64,000 nucleotides of DNA from Thozetella sp. PMI_491 (lineage: Eukaryota; Ascomycota; Sordariomycetes; Chaetosphaeriales; Chaetosphaeriaceae): positions 126,118 through 190,117 of the forward strand of contig MU270031.1 in NCBI GenBank assembly GCA_021432635.1, written 5' to 3'. Both the position numbers and the translations under genes were made by a program. Position 1 is the first letter of the stretch; each line of letters begins with the position of its first letter. The notes under the pieces were generated by a model. It was not told the origin of the DNA. It ran no database searches and was given only the letters and a program-made list of their open reading frames with translations. Of the stretch, positions 31,340 through 42,666 are shown piece after piece.

Positions 31340-34045
31340 TCACCAGAGCAGGCAAGCCAGGCTAGCCGCTAGTGGCAGGCCGAGACCGAGGCCGAGCACG
31401 GATCCGGCGTCTAGAGCACCACCGGCTCCGTTCTCCGATGACGGATCCCCCGAGTGCCGCAGATAGGCCGCGATGACGCCCCCCCACGAGCCCTGGTTGC
31501 TCTCCTGAGCCGCCACGGCGCCGCTCGTCCCGTCGTAGACGATGTTGGTGGTCGACTTGCTCGACAGCGAGTACCAAAAGGACGTGTTACCGCCGGACAC
31601 GTACGCCATGTTCAGCTGGCAGATGCCGTTGGTTTCCTCGCACATGGGGTCTCGCAGCTTGTTGTCGTTCATCTTGTTGTAGAACACCCACATTCCCGAG
31701 CCGTGGATTACCACGTCCGTAGAGTTGACCATGTAATGGGCCCAAGCTCTGTAGCACTGATCGTTGCCGCTCTGGCCCTGCGCGTCGCAATTGCTGAAGG
31801 TTGGATCGCCGTACGCAGTGTTTACGTTCCATGGCGCAGGTGCCCGCAGCGGTGTGCCAGTTCCCTGCCAGTACGGTCCCTCTGTCTGCTGCATGCCAAT
31901 GTAAACGTTCTGCGCCAGGTTGAGCGAGTACTGATACAGCACGCAGTGCTCGAAGGCAGTGCCGACGAGCCAGGTCGGGCCGGTGCTCTCGATGAGCGCA
32001 CCACGGCCAACCGCGATGTTCTGCTGGGGAAGGTGGGGGTCCAGTGCATGGTCTAGAGATGGCGAACGGTTAGTGTGTAGCTAGAAGATGCGCGGCCGGG
32101 AGTGGCTTACCGGCGACCCAACCCCACATGTCTTCGATGTAAGCAGAGCCGGTCTTGGTGACGTGAAGCAGGGCAAAGGCAGCCTTGCAGCTGCTTGGGT
32201 CCTCGGCGTCGCAGTGATTAGTGACCAACGAGTCGACCGAGCCTCCCACGCGAATCACGCAGTTCCAGAATCCCACGTCACCGGGCTTGTCTCCCGCCAT
32301 ATTCACCTGGACGATCACCGCTCCGGGGAGGATTTCAGCCGTCGAGAATAGCATATCTGAGATCTGGGCAACGCCCTTCTCCCCCGGCTTGCCCACCTGG
32401 ACGATGGGCACGGGCGAATCAGCGTTGGCAAATCGATTTCCTACGCCAGAGATGACGCTCAGTACTTCGCCGACGATCCGGGATCCGGGGGGGATATAGA
32501 TGGTCTCGTTGGTCCGGTAGTATCCCTGCGGGAAGAAGACAATCTTGCAGCCGGCGTACTTCTTGAGGATGCTGTTGATGGCCGGGCCATCGTCATGCAC
32601 ATTGTCGCCATAGACCTTGTAGTCAGGGTCTAGCTTGACGCTCACGATCTGGCTCACGTTGTACTTCTCGTACTGCGGGAGGGGCATGGTGAAATATTTG
32701 CCATTGGATAAGAGGGCCGATGGTCGGGTGATAGAGTAGGTTTTGTTCATCTGGTAGTCCTGGGGGTATCTAGGCTGCGAGTTAGTGGCTCCGTATAAGC
32801 ACCTCTCCCCAGAGTGACTTACTCGTTCCCCATCATCCAAGTTTGACCGGCGGGGACAGAGCCTTCAAGGACGACGCTGCCCGTGGATGACTTGACCGCG
32901 GTGCCGGAGGTGACGGCGAAGTTATCTAGGACAAGAGAGCCCTGGCCAGAGCCCGTGACGTTGGCACTGACACCGATGTGGCAGGCTGACGTGGTGTCGA
33001 CGACCGAGACAGAGCCTGCGCTGCCGCTGCGAGCGATGTCGATGCCGATGTTGCAGTTCTTGAAGCTAGCCCCCTGGACAGTGGCGATGAAAGCGTTATT
33101 GAAGAATATAGCGGTGTTTGAGCCGTCGAAGGACAAGCCCTTGAGCATGTACTGTTGGTTAGACAGCTCGAGACCGATCTTGCCGCCGGTGAAAGTCTGG
33201 CTCGCGTTAGCTAGGCTGTCTGTCTACACTCCCGGAGGCTATATCACGGCTCGACCGAAAAAAACTCACACAGTCTGCGATGATGGTACCTGACCCGCCC
33301 TGGCTCATGGTGATGCCTACATGCTCAGACATGGAAGGCATGTTAATCTCTACATTTGTCAGGCTCGAGCCTTGGGATACGGACCAGTCCATGGCCCGCA
33401 CCTTGGTGCCCCGGCTGACGTTAGTCGTGTCCAGCTTGAGATTTCGCACACTCATGTAAAAGTTCTTGGTGGAGCTGAGCTCGCCCTGCCACATATCGTA
33501 GCCGTTGATGATGGTAGTGTTCAGATCCTCGTGGGCGACAAAGGTGGGAGGGTCGAGCGGGTCGCCCACAAGAAACGTGCTGACCACCATCTGGATGGGC
33601 TTCTTGATGAGGTATGTGCCCGGTGGGACGTAGACATACGCTGGGTGCGTGGTGACTGTGTTGTTGATGCGCTCCCACGCTTAGATGGCTCTGTTAGTTC
33701 CCGCATAACGCCAGGGTTCATCCGAGCCTCAGACTTACCGCTGATCGCCCAGTTGATCGCGTCGGACGAATCATTCTTGCCTGTCGGGTCGGCCCCGTAT
33801 TGAACGGCGGTTCTATAGTATTGATAGCTGCTGTCGCTGGCATAGGGCGTCGTGCCGTTGTGCCCAATGCTCGCCCGCCACCAGGTGCTTGGAGTGCCCT
33901 CGGTCAGGCCCGTGCAGTTCTGTTCCTGTCTCCTGACGAACTGCTTCTCCACCGTTTCAATGCCCGCGGGCCCGTTCTCGCGTATCGATTGTGCTGCGGC
34001 CGTCGCGCCCAGCAGCGCGGCGATCCAAGAAATTCCCCTCATCAT
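31340..34045 (-). CDS. Secreted exo-beta-1,3-glucanase, glycoside hydrolase family 55
   Basis: An extracellular or wall-bound beta-1,3-glucan hydrolase with two pectate-lyase-like beta-helix modules, typical of GH55. Exons are 34045-33739, 33679-33270, 33196-32823, 32769-32111 and 32052-31340, giving 820 residues. The start MMRGISWIAALLGATAAAQ is a signal peptide; a GTG further upstream was ignored. Family segments include STWWRASIGHNGTTPYASD, AVQYGADPTGKNDSSDAINW, YVYVPPGTYLIKKPIQM, CTFTGGKIGLELSNQQYM, DDGPAINSILKKYAGCKIVF and DMWGWVAD. Several NGT/NST sequons suggest glycosylation. Unusually, the C-terminus is a small-residue stretch followed by a hydrophobic tail (GSVLGLGLGLPLAASLACLL), as in GPI-anchor signals, so the enzyme may be tethered to the membrane or wall. 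All four introns are canonical, and the third acceptor (CCTAG at 32770) was chosen to keep GNE-YPQDYQ in frame. Confidence 0.93.
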
Positions 34046-35962
34046 CCCGTCGATTCGCAGTCGGCTCACCGAACACGTCTCATCGCGAGCGCGAGAAGGG
34101 AGAGGATGGAGAGAGAAAGATAAGTGAGTGCACCAGAAACAAGGGTCGAGAAGCGCTGCGCAGCCCTACGAGCTTCGCCCACGATTATTGTATCAACGCC
34201 CAAACGAAGGATCCACTACCCCCCATGCTCGGCGCTGACAGTTCACATAAACGCTCGCTCCATCAAACTAGGCTGGTGATGCAACACGATGAGACCCCCG
34301 GCATGCGCTGAGAAAAAGATCAAGAAATCTAAGGTACCTTACTGTGGTAATTTCACCTGATGTGAGATCCGGAAGCGGCCAGGCGCCGCACGCCGATTCG
34401 CCGAATGGGACCAACGGACACGAGGGCCCCGGGGGACGGGAAGAATGGGGGGCGCGAGCACCACCTTCTCAGTACCAGCTAGTGAAATAAAATGAAGATC
34501 GTGCTATGCATGGCCGCTGGGTAGTGTGGGCCATGGGCCGGGGTGTTGCGGTTTACGAGGTTACTCTGGGACCCCTGGGGGAGGAGCCATCGCCAGTACG
34601 AGAGAGGGAGGGGTCCCATTCGCACATTTGCTCCATCCATGATCGCAAACATACAGCCCAAATTTCCAACGCCGACGGTCTCGGCTGGAAGCAGCTGTGC
34701 TGGGCATGTCCGGGGTGGCATGGAAGGAAGGAACGCCCCGCCCCGGGATGCCACACGCCATCGACCGGGCCGATCGTATTCGCGGCCAAGCATGTAGAAG
34801 GGAGAATGAATATTCGAATAGTCTCTTTGTTCTTCAGCACTCGCCTTGTCTCAGACATGGGTCTTGGTTGGAAGAACCCAAGAATGGAAGACGAGGCTCC
34901 ATAGGGCTGCATTCTGGGCTTAGGGTTTCTGCAAAGAAACCCAGCAACAAGGAGTCGTAAAGCGGCCCTCCCGCGTCTGCCCTGCCTATCGAAATGCACC
35001 CCAGGCGCGGCCTAGACTCCGCTCGAGGCTGGTGGTGATGTCGCAACGGCCCCGGATGGGCGGCGGAAAGGGCGGCTTCGGGTCACCTCCCGCATCTCCA
35101 CGCGACCTGCATAAATGGGCGCCGGTCGGCGGGGGAGGGGCACACGCGATTCGGCGTTATGGCAGCAGGCCAGTGTGGGAGTCAACAGGTCAAATGTTGC
35201 AGCGTGGGTAGGCTGCGACGCACCTGTGGAAGACACACATGACGAACTGGCTGGGGCGCGCATGTATAGGCGCGCGGTGGGGGGAGGGGCTCATATGTAA
35301 TGGTGATTTGAGGGCCCCGTGATCTTAAAAAAAAAAGACGCCCCCGGACACTGGAACCTGCCAGTTAGCGAGTCGGTGGCGCAGATCCGATCTCCAACGA
35401 ACTCCTTTTTAACCCCTCGAACTCTCATCCTGCCTCGTTCTTGCGTGATCGCACCATTCTTCCGCAACTCTTGTTTCGTCTTGGCGACACCGCTCCGGCC
35501 CTAATAGACCACGGCGTTCCTTTGCACCAGTCTCGAAGCCGCAAGATGTAGCGCGAGAGACGCGGCGTTATTCTAGACCTCTTTTTGTTTTTCGTGTTCT
35601 TGTGGCAGTCAGCAAAGCCGGCCGTAGTGTGCTCCAGCAAACCTCGACGCTTACGAGTCAAGGTTCAGGCCCTTGTTTCAGAGCCAGCTGAAATACGATT
35701 GAAAGATTCGTTAGGGAAACAAAGAATAATTACATGTTGCTAAGTCCTACGATTGCCATCCCAGCGGCCAGAGCCCAGATTTGCTAGGAGTTTCGTCCGC
35801 CTCAGCACTCCGGTCCCATTCGGCAGAGCGAGTTGGAGAGCTAGCCGCACGTCACAGTCGCGCCGTGTCCACGCCAAGAGAGAAGGGCTTTTGCAACGAG
35901 GCCAAGCCGACGTGAGCCTGAGCCTGTTCTCGTTCACGCGGCACTCTCCAGAGTTCGCAGCC
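34046..35962. other. Divergent intergenic region
   Basis: These 1.9 kb separate the glucanase (-) and the MFS transporter (+) and probably hold both promoters. Short mutually overlapping frames only. Around 35720-35960 one plus-strand frame is open into the transporter start, but it has no ATG. Confidence 0.55.
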
Positions 35963-37900
35963 ATGTTGCAGCGTTTATGGCGGCCACGGCCGCCCGAGTC
36001 GGTTAATGACTACATCGGAGTCCTGGTACCTCTAGATGAAGCCCATCTGCACAGCCATTCCTATCGCTCTGGGCGTTGTGAATATGAAGAGGTTCCGGAT
36101 GACAACTCGTCGGAGGATCGGGAGGGCGGCAAGGACGCGGAAGATGACGAGGGCCGGGGGATGCTCGAGATGAGCGCCGCCGAGTACAGCATCGAGGGCC
36201 TGCGGAAGGAAGTCCGGCGAGGCGGTAAGGGGAGAACCTGGACAGCGTACGAGAGTAAGCACGACCAAGAACGCGTCACGAGTTGCCGAAGCTAAAGCTG
36301 GGGGGGTTCTAGTGAAATCCAAGCTCATAAACAAGGCGATCCAAGATATCGGCATGGGCCGCTACAACTGGGAGCTGTTCATGCTCTGCGGCTGCGGGTG
36401 GTTTGCCGACAAGTAAGCACTGTTCCTCGATGAAATGTACACGACTAAAGCTAACAAGACGTTGCGCATAGCCTCTGGATGCAAGTGAGTGTCTCGGCTC
36501 CGCTTACAAGCCCTCTTCTCCCCACGAATGCCTGGCATGGACGCTAACCCGCAGCGCAGGGGGTGTCTCTCACTCTCCCGTCCTTGTCGGCGGAATTTGG
36601 TATCTCAGAGAAGGCGGTCCGGTATACAACCAGCTCTCTATTTGTCGGTCTATGCTTTGGCAGCTTCCTTTGGGGTATTGGATCCGACATCATGGGCCGG
36701 CGGGTCGCCTTCAACATGACACTTCTAATCACCGGCGTCTTCGGGATCGGAGTTTCATACGCGCCCAACTGGCCTGGAGTGTGCATCATGTTCGCCCTGC
36801 TCGGGTTCGGAGTCGGCGGGAACTTGCCAGTCGACGGCGCACTGTTTCTCGAGTTCCTCCCCGATGCATCGAGCTCTTTGCTCACCCTGCTGTCGGTCTG
36901 GTGGCCGATCGGTCAGCTAGCATCCTCCCTGTTCGCTTGGTTCTTTATTGCCAACTGGCCGGCCGACCAAGGATGGCGCCACTTCATCTTCACTATTGGC
37001 GTCATCACGTTTTCCATGTTCTTCATTCGCTTCTTCATCTTCCACCTCTTCGAGTCGCCCAAGTATCTGCTGTCCAGGGGCCGCCAGGCCGAAGCGGTGG
37101 CCGTCATCCACGGCATTGCCCACCGGAACAAACGAAAGACCTGGCTGACAGAGGAGATTCTGGATGCAGTGGTTGACGAGGTGGATATGCCGGCTCCTAG
37201 GACCTTCTCGACGACCTCCGTGCTCAAGAACAAGCTTGCATCCTTCTCGGGAGAACGGCTGCGGCCGCTCTTCAGCAACCGCAAGCTAGGCACCGCGACG
37301 GCCACAATCTGGTTCTGCTGGGCGACCATCGGGTTGGGATATCCGCTCTTCAACGCCTTCCTCCCGCAGTACCTCTCCCACGGCGGATCGTCCTCGTCGG
37401 AATCGTCCGTCGAGGCTCTTGCCACCGAGATGACGGGAGAGACGTATAGGAATTATGCCATCACCAGCATTGTCGGCGTGCCTGGGAGCGTGCTCGCCGC
37501 GTACACGGTTGATCACAAGTCTCCTTTCCTCGGCAGGAGAGGGACGCTGGCCATCTCGACTCTGGTCTCGGCCATCTTTCTCTTCTTGTTCGTCCAGTTC
37601 GGCCGGTCACCCGGCTCGCAACTGGCTTTCTCATGTGTGGAAGCGTTCGCGCAGAACATCATGTACGGTGTGCTGTACGCGTTCACACCCGAGATGTTCC
37701 CCGCGCCCGTTCGGGGAGCTGGGACAGGCGTGGCGAGCTTCCTCAACAGGGCCACCGGGCTGATGGCCCCGGTCATCGCGGCCACGATACCCGGCGACGG
37801 GAGCACGGCGCCGATATATCTATCGGGGGCCCTTATTTTTGCTGCGTTTGTGGGCATGTGCCTGATTCCGATTGAGACACGGGGCCGGCAGAGATTATAA
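35963..37900 (+). CDS. MFS transporter, SV2/sugar-porter-like
   Basis: A twelve-helix transporter of the SV2-like branch of the major facilitators. Substrates in fungi are largely unknown and include organic acids and sugars. Exons are 35963-36254, 36313-36412, 36472-36484 (a 13-nt micro-exon) and 36560-37900, giving 581 residues. A hydrophilic acidic N-terminus of about 100 residues precedes GMGRYNWELFMLCGCGWFAD, rebuilt across the introns into NLWMQ-GVSLTLPSLSAEFG. Landmarks are SDIMGRRVAFNMTLL (loop 2-3), FESPKYLLSRGRQAEAVAVI (after helix 6), LPQYLSHGG, and PEMFPAPVRGAGTGVASFLN near the end. Splicing converts what looks like an isolated start at 36563 into a full N-terminal half. The transporter ends 250 bases from the J-protein stop, tail to tail. 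Confidence 0.9.
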
Positions 37901-38150
37901 GGATGCTCTTGCGTATTTTGGATTGGCTTCACCAGGGCTAGCATTGCAGCGGTACCTACATCTAGGATGCATATTTGGGGAACAGGCGCACAGGGGCACA
38001 GGTTCGTGTCTGGCTTCGCAAGATCCAACACATGGAAGCAAAAAAGGGGCAATGAGCATGCCCTCTGGCAGTGGTATATAAATCTTAGCCATCAATGGTT
38101 ATTCCGCCCTCATCCCGAGATGCACATCCGTTGTTCTAATCTTCTATTGT

Positions 38151-39325
38151 TTATTTTGTCCCCTTAGCCCCGGCCGGCGCATCGGTCCTCCTCTTCTGGA
38201 ACGCCCGCCCTAGTGCGTCGCGCACCATCGGATCTGACCGAATCGTGTTCTGCACCAGCCACTCCTTAACCTTGCCACCCACGTTCCGTAGCGCATCCTG
38301 GTCGCCGGCGAACGGCGCAATCTCCATCTCGATAAGCCGCACCGCATCCAAGTCCAGCGCCTTCACGGCCGCGTCAAGGCGATCCAGGCCGTCCTGTAGG
38401 AGCTTCTCCTCGTTCTTGCCCTTGCCGGCGACGACCAGCTGACCGCTCGACGTGTCGGCCGCCAACATCGGCCCGAGCTGCGAGAAGGCGATGTACACCG
38501 TCACGCTCAGCTTCCGTGCCAGCGAGATGGCCTGGAACGGAAGGTACGGGGAGCGGCCGCCCAAGAGGCCAAGCACTGGGTTGACAACCCATTCGAGGAA
38601 CACTGGCCGGTAGGGCCGGGTGACGGTGTGCAGCTCGAAGCACAGCATCAGAGCCATGACGAGCCAGCGCTCGTAGCGGCCCCAGTCGAGGTAGCCGAGC
38701 AAACCCAGGCCGTATAGGATCGCCGCGGCAGCACCGTAGTACGGGATGATGACTTGCCAGCCGCGCATGACGTAATCCCGGATGGTTGTACAGCGCTGCC
38801 AGTCCACAATGTCGGGCCCGAATCGCTCATACGCAAATCGCCTCGCCGGGTCCATGAGGGTATCGGCGGCGGTCTTGAGGTGCACGAAGAAGGCATTAAT
38901 GTCGGCCTGGTTGCCGTCGGTCGCGGTAGCTTTGTCCGGGTGGTGGAGGGCCGCGAGGCGGCGGAAGCGCGACTTGATTTCGCGCTCCGAGGCGTTGAGG
39001 GGTACGCCTAGATCGGAGAAGAAGGACCCGGAATTCTGTAGTTCGTAGTCGGCTTCGTAGATGGTGTACAATAGGTACAACGAGACCACTAGGATGTGGA
39101 TGCGGCGTCGGTGCTCGGCATAGCGAGGCGTGCCCGGCTGAGGCTTCCGGTCGCCCGCACGGATGGTAATGCTGTAGTAGATAGTCTGCACCCAGCCGGT
39201 GACAAGCTGCAGAGAAAGGGTCAGAGAGGAACACGGGCGCAGGCCGAGAGTCGAAGTAGCGCGGAGGGGCGGCTACTCACCTGGGGCAGGAAGGTCCAGC
39301 CGATCAAAGAAAGAAAAGCGGACAT
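38151..39325 (-). CDS. Membrane-anchored J-domain (Hsp40) protein
   Basis: A co-chaperone with a J domain facing one side of a membrane, recruiting an Hsp70. Exons are 39325-39281 and 39206-38151, giving 366 residues. The first exon encodes MSAFLSLIGWTFLPQ and joins to LVTGWVQTIYYSITIRAG. A helix (IHILVVSLYLLYTIYEA, about residues 50-66) comes next, then the J domain at about 75-150 (FFSDLGVPLNASEREIKSRF) with an intact HPD in LAALHHPDKATA. Behind it are two or three further hydrophobic segments (YYGAAAAILYGLGLLGYL, WLVMALMLCFELHTV) and a charged C-terminal region ending QKRRTDAPAGAKGTK. It resembles uncharacterised fungal ER-type J proteins. It is neither Sec63 nor a classical DnaJ, as there is no Cys-rich or Brl domain. 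Confidence 0.88.
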
Positions 39326-40347
39326 TGTTGGACGTTGTCGAATGCGCTACCACATCAGCATTGCAGACGCGACCAAGGAAGAGGTTACGCGAAGAAGGGG
39401 ATCAAGAGAAAAGAAGAAAAAGGGAACGGCAAGGGAGGTAAGAAGGAACGGAGTGGACAGGTCGATATTCACGTCTGCAGGATGAACCACATCCTTGCTA
39501 GATCCTCCATAGGAAAAGTGTCCACTGCTTACCCATTCAGTACAACAAGCGAGCGCTGCTTAGGGCGGCCGGGGATTCTCCGGCAAAACGATTGTCGCGC
39601 CGTTGGAATGCAACGGCAGGTACGAGTCCCACTTCAGAGCCTCCCGAGGCCGCTATTTTCGTTCAGACGAACCGAACCCGGACTGGCACCAGCGAGCGGC
39701 AGTTTATACTTCGTAGCGCATTCCCGCCCCTAGATTAGCCCGGCCCAAACTCCAATTCCTATGATATCATACGCTATCCCGAGCGACGGAGCCTCTCAGC
39801 GCGTACAAAGTGCTCCAGCCAGAAGAACAATAAAGTCGGGCTTCGAGAACGCTGCTTTCGGCGAGAATACTCGGATTGCTATTTATGGCGACAGAAGGAA
39901 GTTCTGGGCATCCTCTTGCCGTCTTTAAGTTGGATCCGGAGTGCCAAGGAATACGCGGGAAACCCAAGGAAACACATCTCAGGGAGCACAAGAAAGTGCC
40001 TTTTGCGAAGCAAGCAGATTTCCATCGTAGTGGGAAATCTCTAAAACAGACAACTAGGTCCTCCCTTCGGTAGTGTGTGCGTAACTACTACCATGGCCAG
40101 CTAGACGTGTTGGATCGGATCGGTTCATTTAAGCGAGGACGGCCCACGCTGCGCCGCAGGCACCGGTGGAAGGACCACCATCAGCTCAGCCTCATCACGA
40201 GGCTGTTCCGTGACACCCCTCTTGTGCTCCGAGCCATCGCGGGAGGAGCGTGCAGACTCTTTGATCCTCAGAAATTCAACACGCTCGAAAAGAGAACCCC
40301 AACGGCCACTCTCCTCCTGTCGCGCTGCCAACTCGGAACAAACAATT
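39326..40347. other. Divergent intergenic region
   Basis: One kilobase between the J-protein start and the next membrane protein, likely holding both promoters. No gene or repeat is supported. Confidence 0.6.
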
Positions 40348-41049
40348 ATGCTTCCTGACGACAAGGCCGGGCTATGCGCCAACCGGGGGTTGGAGTCCGA
40401 AGACCCCTCCTTCAAAGACAAACCGGCCGCCTTTAGCGACGCTTCAAAGGACCTTGAGGCTCAGGCGACAGCGGAAGACGCCGAGCCGCCCTTTAACCCC
40501 GACTGGGTGATCATTGTTCTCTCCTATTTTGTGAGGTCGATGGTGCCTGGAAATGTCTTCATAGGGCGTCTGTTGGCGGTCCTCACATCCCTATTACTCG
40601 TATACTCTGCGGGTCTCCCCTTCACGCCGATTGCCACAGTCCTGCCGGCACCCGGCATATGGGCAGTGGACATCGTCTTCTCGCATTTCGCGCTCGCCGG
40701 GGCGTGTTATTTCCACGTCTACTTAGGCTCACTCAAAGCCTCGGTCCCATTCGTCCCTCCCCTGTGCAGCCCGGACTGGACGTTCATCCGCAACAGGTGG
40801 CTATGGCGCCCACATTACTTCTACGCTGTAGTAACCTTGGAGGTGGAGATCATATACTGGTATTTCCTTTGCTCTATCAAGAGGCCGTCGAACTCTCATA
40901 TTGTTGCTATGGTACTCATCGCGATGTGGTGGTGTGTTGGCTGGGGTGCAACATCGCAGGTGCATAGGGAGAAAGCATGGCATCGTATCAAGGATTCTGG
41001 GTCCTGGAAAGCATCAAGTCGAACTCCGGGGAAAGCTAACGGCAACTAA
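40348..41049 (+). CDS. Uncharacterised multi-pass membrane protein
   Basis: An intronless frame of 233 codons from the ATG at 40348 (MLPDDKAGLCANRGLESED); the frame is open further upstream but only from a GTG. A hydrophilic N-terminus of about 50 residues is followed by four or five hydrophobic segments: WVIIVLSYFVRSMV, IGRLLAVLTSLLLVYSAGL, IWAVDIVFSHFALAGACYF, FYAVVTLEVEIIYWYFLC and IVAMVLIAMWWCVGWGAT. The tail is basic (HREKAWHRIKDSGSWKASSR). I do not recognise a family. The consistent hydrophobic pattern, G/C-rich third positions and lack of a competing frame support a real gene. A start at a later Met, or an upstream exon, cannot be excluded. Confidence 0.68.
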   Translation: MLPDDKAGLCANRGLESEDPSFKDKPAAFSDASKDLEAQATAEDAEPPFNPDWVIIVLSYFVRSMVPGNVFIGRLLAVLTSLLLVYSAGLPFTPIATVLPAPGIWAVDIVFSHFALAGACYFHVYLGSLKASVPFVPPLCSPDWTFIRNRWLWRPHYFYAVVTLEVEIIYWYFLCSIKRPSNSHIVAMVLIAMWWCVGWGATSQVHREKAWHRIKDSGSWKASSRTPGKANGN

Positions 41050-41302
41050 GGCTTCTAGTCCTCGCCAGTGTTCATGCATCTTGGAATATAGGTTTTCGCG
41101 TTTCCGGCAGCCTGGTTATTGGTATAGAAAGAGCTAAGAAAATTCTGCTCGAAATCAAGTCTCTTTGTGTGAAACAGTTTTATTTTCCAAGGCTTGCCTC
41201 TGCCTTCGACTCGATGGCAGTTCATCAGACAGACCGAGCCAACCTTTCTCTCTCCTCACTCTCCGCCCTCGCCGATCGTAGTGACGATAGACATCCAGAC
41301 GT

Positions 41303-41973
41303 TCAGTCATGGAGACCTCCACTGCGGTGATAACACCGGTTATTGTGCGACCATTGCGACTCGCACTTGACATCGTACGAGGCGCAGGCAACCTGGAGGC
41401 TGTTGAACTCGGAGTTGTCCTTCCAGTGAACTCCGTCAAGGGCCGACCACATTGCAGCTTCGATCTTTGTGTCGGTGGCCCAGGTGGTCGTGGTGAAGCG
41501 CATGTGCAGGTAGTGCGGCTTGCCGCTCGAATACTGCTTCTTCCTCATGTCCCAGCACTCCTGCCAGATTGTGCCGCCGCCGGGGTTGTGTCTGATGATG
41601 GTAGCCTCCCAATGCCTGCAAGCCACATCGACGTCGCTGTTGTGCTTGTGCTTCCACCAGGTCTCGGGAACCTGTATAATCCACTGCTTGCTGATGAAAG
41701 ACGAGACGGGCGCCGTGTCAGCGCATAGGCCGGAGCGAGGGGAGCACGCGTCGGCGATTAGACTCACAAGAAAACCTTGTTGAACCGGGCACACGTCACA
41801 TACCACGGCATCTCGTGGCGTCGAGGAGTAAGGGCGTGGGTGGCGACAAAAGGGCTGGCTGTCCCGTTCGTGGTCCCGTTGGGGAACACCTCCGTCTCAG
41901 CGACGACGGCCGGGGAGGCAGCGACAGCGATAACAATGGCCCCTAGGGCTATAACCCAAGAGAGAAGACGCAT
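41303..41973 (-). CDS. Small secreted cysteine-containing protein, unknown function
   Basis: Exons 41973-41768 and 41690-41303 give 197 residues. The N-terminus MRLLSWVIALGAIVIAVAAS is a signal peptide with cleavage likely after AAS or VAE. The mature part starts with a glycosylation-prone stretch (FPNGTTNGTASP) and then PWYVTCARFNKVF, joined across the 77-nt intron to FKQWIIQVPETWWKHKHNSD. Six cysteines follow in the mature chain (VTCAR, VACRH, QECWD, VACAS, VKCES, RCYHR), enough for three disulfides. The chain is rich in Trp and His. No catalytic motif or known fold is visible. Size, signal peptide and even cysteine number fit the broad class of small secreted fungal proteins, some of which act on hosts or competitors, but no role can be assigned. 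Confidence 0.8.
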
Positions 41974-42666
41974 TTTAGAGCGATTCTGAAAGCTTAGGGC
42001 AAGATGACTGAGGTCTGATGAGGCCACGCGGTGGCGCCCAGAGGGTGGTGTGCTTTAATATACCTGCTCTCGAAGAGTCCCATACGGCGACCTTGGGGTT
42101 AAGAAGATACTACCTTTACCGAAACAAACATATATCAAGTGAGAATCAATTAAGATTTGATCTGCAATTATTGAGTAATGAATCGAGGGGATGCAGCCTC
42201 CAGACACCGGAGCTGATCTTCGGCATGCTAGAAGCTTGTTATGCTCGAGATGAACTCTTACCATAATCACCCTATACATGTGCTTTTTTACTCATCAAAA
42301 CTCATGCCGAGCAACCTGGCTTACGCCTACTACGTCATGGTCAGGATGATTAAAAGTGTCTTTGGTATCTTCGCATATGTGAGGGGCTAGACTGGCCTAA
42401 GTCGCCGATACCCACTGTACAGAACCCTCTGCAAATGACTCTATCATCAGGGTAGAGAGCCGTGGCCACCCACGGTCCCGCCCGAGCAACTTGTTGGCGC
42501 ACCGTATACCGCCGAACTTGAGCTCGGCGTAGCGGTATGAATATCTCTATGTCCTGGTTCTCAACCGCTTTTGTAGTTTGCCACGACATACCCTGTGAAG
42601 GCAGGCCCACCGCGTTGCCTCATTCCCGCATAGTTCATGAACGCCGGGGAAACGTAATAGCAACCC
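41974..42666. other. Intergenic region
   Basis: About 700 bases containing the promoter of the secreted-protein gene and the 3' flank of the Kelch gene. It is somewhat A/T-richer than its surroundings at 42080-42360. No gene supported. Confidence 0.6.

Noticed and set aside
36563-37900. Transporter starting at 36563 as a single-exon gene
   Set aside because: That codon is GTG. Three upstream exons restore the family N-terminus in frame, so the longer model was preferred.
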